Source: Rariloculus sp965263005 | GTDB lineage: Bacteria > Pseudomonadota > Gammaproteobacteria > Steroidobacterales > Rariloculaceae | Reading direction: 5' to 3' | Length of the DNA: 64,000 bases | Assembly (NCBI RefSeq): GCF_965263005.1 | Contig: NZ_OZ253579.1 | Coordinates: 2,108,001 to 2,172,000 of the forward strand | Shown: piece by piece, positions 59,548 to 64,000 of the stretch | How positions within the stretch are numbered: the first letter of the stretch is position 1 | How the letters are laid out: every line of letters begins with the position of its first letter | The notes under the pieces: model-generated | Databases searched by the model: none | The model's input: only the letters and a program-made list of their open reading frames with translations | Told to the model about the DNA's origin: nothing | Position numbers and translations under genes: made by a program

Positions 59548-60996
59548 CTAATCGAACGCGCGTTGCTCGTCGACGGCGCGCCAGTGAATCGAATCTTCGA
59601 GCTCCGATTCTGTGCTCGCTCCATCGTCATGCCGGCCGCGGCCGTCGCCGGGAGGGTCGATAATCGCGCCGCGTTTCTTAAGCCGCGACTGCAGTTCCGC
59701 GATCGGCACGTCGCGGACCTCGATGTTGCCGGCGACAGCCATCGTCGCTGCAATGCCGGCGGCCTCGCCCATGACCCAGCATTCGGGGATCTCGCGAAGC
59801 GCCGCGTGAGACTTCGTATCGGCCGACAGGTTCCGGCCGGCGGCGAGGAGGCCGTCGACCGATTCAGGCACGAGACTCCGGTACGGAATCTGCAATGTCG
59901 GGAACGCTTCGGTGAATCCCGGGCAAAGGCCGATACTGTCGGGGTATCGGCCGTCGGCGCGCCAGTGGTCGATCGTGATCCGCTCGACGCCGGCGAGGCG
60001 GCGGGCGTGGCGCGTGCCGATCTGCGCCGCCGTATCGTGGATCCAGGCCCGTTCGAATCCCGGCACGTTGGCCCGGTAGAACTCGAGCCCTTTGCGCGCG
60101 ACATCCCGGGAGATGAACTCCACTTCCGTCAGGTCGGCGACGTTAAGCGCCGAGTAGCCGGCAAGCTTCGGCGTCAGGAACAACGCGACGGACTCGTAGG
60201 GTGTCGGATGCGCCAGCAGCTTGATGCCCTCGGCAGCGGCCCGGCGCATGACGTCCTTGTGCTCGGCGTGGCGCAGCATGCGAAAGTCGAGGTAGCGGCG
60301 CATGTTGACGTTGCCGAAACGGAAGCTCGTGTTGAGGCGCGCGTGCGCACTCTCGGCGTCGAAGTCGTCGTCATAGCGCGCGTCGGCGTAGGCGAACACG
60401 TCGCCGTCCCCCGTGCAGTCGATGACGACGCGCGCCTTGAGCGCATATCGGCCCTGCTTGCTCTCGAAAATCACGCCCGCGACCGCGTTGTCCTCTTCGA
60501 TTGCAGCAACGACCCAGCAGTGCATGAGGACATGGATTTTTGCCTCGCGCACGATATCGTGCGATACGAGCTTGAGCACCTCGGGGTCGACGGTGGGCGA
60601 CCACTGAACCGTGCCGCGCAGAGCCGCCGTTCGCACCCGCCAGTACGCGGATTCGAGGGGATTTTTCGAGCCCCAAATGTCGCGCTCGGGGCCGAGCGTC
60701 GCGTCCTTGCCGCAGCGGTCCATGAGCTCTTTGCCGATGCCTGCGACGACGAGATTGCCTTCCCAATCGGCCATGCGATCGATCCACGACACGAGGCCGC
60801 CCGTCGACAATCCGCCGAGGCAGCCGTAACGCTCGACGAGGATGACATCCGCGCCTTCGCGCGCCGCTGCGACCGCGGCGGCCGTCCCGGCCGGTCCTCC
60901 GCCGACTACGAGCACGTCGCAGCGTCCGTAGACCTGTGTTGCTCGTGCCGGTTCGGCGATCGTGCTGTTCGTTGCAGTATCCATAGGCCGATCCAT
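59548..60996 (-). CDS. FAD-dependent oxidoreductase (FAD_oxidored type)
   Basis: 482 residues from ATG 60996; ATG 60984 is an alternative. Dinucleotide motif DVLVVGGGPAGTAAAVAAAR (about 24-43), VILVERYGCLGGLSTGGLVS, a second FAD contact in ARVVIDCTGDGDVFAYADAR, and C-terminal VDGLLAAGRNLSADTKSHAA with GEAAGIAATMAV. This family (PF12831-like) often oxidises organic acids or sugars or reduces heterodisulfides. No signal peptide. Convergent with the dehydratase gene and divergent from the MBL-fold gene. Confidence 0.82.
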   Translation of the reverse strand: MDRPMDTATNSTIAEPARATQVYGRCDVLVVGGGPAGTAAAVAAAREGADVILVERYGCLGGLSTGGLVSWIDRMADWEGNLVVAGIGKELMDRCGKDATLGPERDIWGSKNPLESAYWRVRTAALRGTVQWSPTVDPEVLKLVSHDIVREAKIHVLMHCWVVAAIEEDNAVAGVIFESKQGRYALKARVVIDCTGDGDVFAYADARYDDDFDAESAHARLNTSFRFGNVNMRRYLDFRMLRHAEHKDVMRRAAAEGIKLLAHPTPYESVALFLTPKLAGYSALNVADLTEVEFISRDVARKGLEFYRANVPGFERAWIHDTAAQIGTRHARRLAGVERITIDHWRADGRYPDSIGLCPGFTEAFPTLQIPYRSLVPESVDGLLAAGRNLSADTKSHAALREIPECWVMGEAAGIAATMAVAGNIEVRDVPIAELQSRLKKRGAIIDPPGDGRGRHDDGASTESELEDSIHWRAVDEQRAFD

Positions 60997-61065
60997 GCCA
61001 GGGGCGCTTGCGAGGGCCGTAGTGTAAACATCCGATCCAAGCCGCGTCGATGGCGTCGTTGCTTG

Positions 61066-61071
61066 TATACT
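61066..61071 (+). promoter_or_regulatory. Candidate -10 box for the MBL-fold gene
   Basis: TATACT preceded by TTG (GCTTGTATACT), giving a start near 61078 and a leader of about 17 bases before ATG 61095. No convincing -35. Confidence 0.3.
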
Positions 61072-61094
61072 CAGCGCTCGTAGGGCAAAGCAGC

Positions 61095-62054
61095 ATGAAT
61101 TCGCGCGAATTGCTCGATAGCCGAAGGCAGCTTCTGAAGAGCGCCGGATCACTGGCCGCCTCGCTGGTGGCGCTGCCGTATGCCGGTCTCGCACGGGCGC
61201 AGGCCGTGGAGCTTGAGACCGTCCGGCTTGCCGACGGACTCGTGGCCGTAATCGGTCCGAACGCGAATGTCGTCGCTGCCGACAGCACGGACGGCATCAT
61301 CATGGTTGACGGCGGACACGCGAGCTGGTCCGGCGCACTGCTCCGGACGATCGATGACAACTTTCCCGGACGCCCCGTCAGCGCGTTGTTCAACACCCAC
61401 TGGCACACCGAACAGACCGGCTCGAACCTCGCACTGGGTGAACGGGGCGCGCGGATCATCGCTCACGAGAACACGAGCTTGTGGCTCGGCACGGAAGTCT
61501 GGGTGCGCTGGTCCGACATCAGGTATCCGCCGCTGCCTGAAATCGCGCGGCCGGTCACGACCTTCCTCGATTCGGGCAGCATTTTGCTCGGTGACCGCGA
61601 GGTCGGCTACGGTTATATGCGCAATGCCCATACCGACGGCGATGTCTGCGTGCTCTTTCCCCGGGAGAACGTGCTCGTTACCGGCGGCGTCGTCTCCAAT
61701 GACGGTTGGCCCGTGATCGATTGGTGGACGGGTGGCTGGCTTGGCGGCATGCTCGACGGATTCGATTCCCTCCTTGCGCTCGCCGACGAAAACACCCGAA
61801 TCGTTCCAGGCAATGGCCCGGTCATGTCGCTTGCCGAGTTGCGATCCCAGCACGAGATGTATCTGACGATTTTCGACCGCCTGCAGACCATGCTGAGGCA
61901 GAGCTTCGGGACCGAGGAAGTTCTGGCGGCGGCCCCGACGGCCGAATACGATGCCGCGTGGGGGGACCCGGAGCAGTTTCTGACGCTGGCCTTCGAGAGC
62001 TTGTGGGGGCATCTGCGCGATGCTCACGATACCCGACTGCGAAATATCGCTTGA
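61095..62054 (+). CDS. Tat-exported MBL-fold protein with altered metal motif
   Basis: 319 residues from ATG 61095 (an ATG at 61050 would add 15). Twin-arginine-like signal DSRRQLLKSAGSLAASLVAL ending ARA-QAV. Metallo-beta-lactamase fold: IIMVDGGHASWSGALLRTID, NTHWHTEQTGSNLALGE, RNAHTDGDVCVLFPRENVLV and IVPGNGPVMSLAEL. The zinc motif HxHxDH reads HWHTEQ: both His remain but Asp becomes Glu and the last His becomes Gln, so the second metal site is probably lost or changed. Function unknown. Confidence 0.75.
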   Translation: MNSRELLDSRRQLLKSAGSLAASLVALPYAGLARAQAVELETVRLADGLVAVIGPNANVVAADSTDGIIMVDGGHASWSGALLRTIDDNFPGRPVSALFNTHWHTEQTGSNLALGERGARIIAHENTSLWLGTEVWVRWSDIRYPPLPEIARPVTTFLDSGSILLGDREVGYGYMRNAHTDGDVCVLFPRENVLVTGGVVSNDGWPVIDWWTGGWLGGMLDGFDSLLALADENTRIVPGNGPVMSLAELRSQHEMYLTIFDRLQTMLRQSFGTEEVLAAAPTAEYDAAWGDPEQFLTLAFESLWGHLRDAHDTRLRNIA

Positions 62055-62131
62055 CGCGGACGACCCAGCGGTGAACGGTGACTGATGTGGCTACGAGATA
62101 CGTCGAGACGGCAAACCGCCGCGAATCGGCA

Positions 62132-64000
62132 ATGAGCGCAGCGCGCGTAGGGCCGGGCGTCGTTGCCGTGCTTGCGGGGGGCGGTCTGTTGTCGGGTTGT
62201 GGTGCACCCGACGACTTGACCGTGCAGGCCGAGCCGCACTGGGGCTTGCTGGACGAGTACTGCTCGGAATGTCACAACTCGACTGACCTGACAGCCGGTC
62301 TGTCGTTCGATTCGATGCAGGCCGACGCGATCGCCTCAGAGGCCGAGGTCTGGGAGAAAGTCATCCGCAAGCTGCGCGCCCGGCTGATGCCGCCGCCCGG
62401 CGGCAAGCATCCGGAGACCGAACGCATCGATGACTTTGTAGCCTGGCTTGAAGCGACCGTGGATCAGGCGTTCCCCGAGCCGGATCCAGGCGATTTCACG
62501 CTGCATCGGCTGAACCGGACTGAATATGCGAACGCGATACGGGATCTCCTCGACCTGCAAGTGGACCCGGAAACGGTGTTGCCGGTCGACGGTTCCGAGG
62601 ATGGGTTCGACAATGTCGCAAGCGCACTGCTCGTGACGCCCGCCTTCATCGATCAGTACCTCAATGCAGCGCGAATCGTGAGCGCGCAGGCGGTCGGCAA
62701 TCCCGCACCGAGGCCCGTTGGCGTTCCGTACAACATCTCGCCGGCCGGCCAGCAGTTTCACGTCGAAGGTCTGCCGCTCGGCACGCGCGGCGGTGCGCTC
62801 ATCGAGCACTACTTTCCAAGCGATGGGGAGTATCTGCTAAACATCGGCGATCTCGTCACGGGTTTGTGGGGCTTCAACCAGGAGCACGTAAACACGCTCG
62901 TCGCCGTGCTCGACGGGGAGATGTTCTTCGAACTCGATATCGGCGGCGGAGCGGACCTCAAAGTGCTCGATCAGATCGGCGCGCCGGCCGTCGACGAGAT
63001 CAATGCGCGGCTCAAGAATATCCCGTTCGTGACGACGGCCGGGGTCCACAAGGTCGGCGTGACATTCCTGCATCGCTCGTTCGCGGAATCGGACCGGCAC
63101 CTGGACTCCCTGGTTCCGGGCCGCGGTCAGGACGCAGTCCTGAGCTTGAATCTTGTTGAGATTTTCGGGCCCATGATGCCGCTGGGGATAAGTAACACCG
63201 CGAGCCGCGAGAGGATTTTTGCCTGCTACCCGGAGCGGCCTGAAGACGCCGCGACGTGCGCGCGCAAGATCGTTGGCGATTTGGCGGGCGATGCGTTCCG
63301 CGGTTTGTTGGCCGACGGGGACATCGCTGCGCTCATGCAACTGTACGAGCTTGGAGATGCCGCGGGCGGCTTTGAGGAAGGCGTCAAGTACGCGCTGTCG
63401 GGCGTGCTCGCACATCCGAAGTTCCTTTACAGGCTCGAATCCCCGCCCTCGGGCGCGCCCGTGGACGCGGCCTACCCGTTGAGCGGCATCGAACTCGCAT
63501 CGAGGCTCTCCTTCTTCCTTTGGAGCACGATCCCGGATGCCGAAGTGCTCGAACTCGCGGCCGATGACCGGCTCGCCGACCCCGAGGTCCTTGAGCAGCA
63601 GGTCAGGCGCATGCTGGCCGACCCGCGCTCGGAAACCCTGGCATCGAACTTCGCCTTTCAGTGGCTCGGTCTCGGCGAGCTCGACGCGATCGATCCGGAC
63701 CCTGTTGTCTTCGCCGATGTCGACAACGGGATTCGCGCTCACTTCATCGAGGAGGCGCGGCTCTTCGTCGACAGCATTTTTCGCGAGGATCGGAGCGTTC
63801 TGGATTTGCTGGCTGCCGAGCACACTTATCTGAACGAAACGCTCGCGCTTCACTACGGTATCAATGACATCCGCGGCAAACGCTTTCGGCGGGTCGAGTT
63901 GGCCGACGAGAATCGCTGGGGCCTGCTCGGCAAGGGCGGGGTATTGATGGTGTCGTCGTACCCGAACAGGACATCCCCGGTCCTGCGCGGCGCCTGGTTG
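62132..64000 (+). CDS. Large cytochrome c lipoprotein with DUF1587/DUF1592/DUF1588-type domains (runs off the window)
   Basis: 623 residues visible, open at the 3' end. ATG 62132 gives a lipobox LLSGC (C23); GTG codons at 62078 and 62087 are alternative starts. Haem motif C44-S-E-C47-H48, then HRLNRTEYANAIRDLLDL (DUF1587, about 130-147), a carbohydrate-binding-like segment (about 210-320), DUF1595 LASRLSFFLWSTIPDAEVLE (about 455-474), DUF1592 VRRMLADPRSETLASNFAFQ and the start of DUF1588 (GLLGKGGVLMVSSYPNRTSP). Planctomycetes are rich in this architecture; it also occurs in marine gammaproteobacteria. Presumed outer-membrane or periplasmic redox protein of unknown substrate. Confidence 0.85.
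   Translation, partial: MSAARVGPGVVAVLAGGGLLSGCGAPDDLTVQAEPHWGLLDEYCSECHNSTDLTAGLSFDSMQADAIASEAEVWEKVIRKLRARLMPPPGGKHPETERIDDFVAWLEATVDQAFPEPDPGDFTLHRLNRTEYANAIRDLLDLQVDPETVLPVDGSEDGFDNVASALLVTPAFIDQYLNAARIVSAQAVGNPAPRPVGVPYNISPAGQQFHVEGLPLGTRGGALIEHYFPSDGEYLLNIGDLVTGLWGFNQEHVNTLVAVLDGEMFFELDIGGGADLKVLDQIGAPAVDEINARLKNIPFVTTAGVHKVGVTFLHRSFAESDRHLDSLVPGRGQDAVLSLNLVEIFGPMMPLGISNTASRERIFACYPERPEDAATCARKIVGDLAGDAFRGLLADGDIAALMQLYELGDAAGGFEEGVKYALSGVLAHPKFLYRLESPPSGAPVDAAYPLSGIELASRLSFFLWSTIPDAEVLELAADDRLADPEVLEQQVRRMLADPRSETLASNFAFQWLGLGELDAIDPDPVVFADVDNGIRAHFIEEARLFVDSIFREDRSVLDLLAAEHTYLNETLALHYGINDIRGKRFRRVELADENRWGLLGKGGVLMVSSYPNRTSPVLRGAWL

Overview
The window is a GC-rich stretch of bacterial chromosome, almost certainly from an aerobic gammaproteobacterium. 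The strongest pointer is the gene order yebC-ruvC-ruvA-ruvB-ybgC-tolQ-tolR-tolA-tolB-pal-cpoB-queE-queC-tRNA-Lys at 12.6-22.8 kb. The accessory content (DUF6152 proteins, a TonB-dependent receptor, a tannase-type esterase, a DUF1592/DUF1588-type cytochrome, many exported beta-propellers) resembles environmental Steroidobacterales/Woeseiales-like lineages, but that finer placement is inference.

Layout. 0-12.5 kb is central metabolism: a two-subunit 2-oxoacid:ferredoxin oxidoreductase (korAB), a cytochrome c/beta-propeller fusion, tRNA-Arg(CCU), a universal stress protein, a small cytochrome c lipoprotein, and the complete 2-oxoglutarate dehydrogenase complex (sucA-sucB-lpdA). 12.6-22.8 kb is the conserved housekeeping block: YebC, the RuvABC Holliday-junction machinery, the Tol-Pal envelope system and queuosine precursor synthesis. 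22.9-38.6 kb is accessory: DUF6152 and exported partner proteins, glutaryl-CoA dehydrogenase, SMP-30-like propellers, a methyltransferase, a TonB receptor, a CmcJ-like oxidoreductase, an exported metallo-beta-lactamase-fold enzyme, a Tat-exported zinc dehydrogenase, an NmrA-like protein and a broken gene remnant. 38.7-49.0 kb is a tightly overlapping Bat (aerotolerance-type) operon: MoxR ATPase, DUF58, a DUF4381-like membrane lipoprotein, two VWA proteins, a large BatC-like protein and a BatD-BatE-like fusion. 49-55 kb carries small exported proteins, among them three members of one unnamed exported family. 55-62 kb is a catabolic-looking cluster (tannase/feruloyl esterase, FAH-fold, IlvD/Edd dehydratase, FAD oxidoreductase, an MBL-fold protein). 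The window ends inside a large DUF1587/DUF1592/DUF1588 cytochrome lipoprotein.

The most unusual signal is a dispersed family of about 162-166 bp palindromic elements, with five copies at about 5.1, 18.1, 22.8, 43.8 and 55.1 kb in both orientations. Each has terminal inverted repeats and most have a nested 13-bp inner inverted repeat. The terminal sequences differ between copies, but the two arms of a copy change together. Three copies supply the TAG stop codon of the adjoining gene. One copy sits in frame at codon 4 of the batC-like gene, and removing exactly 162 bp restores a textbook signal peptide. A second theme is a four-member family of exported proteins sharing a G-x-W-[DE]-[GD]-[DE]-x-L-V core, two of them followed directly by a DUF6152 gene.

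No CRISPR array, prophage, transposase gene or rRNA was seen. All calls were made by reading the sequence; no searches were run.
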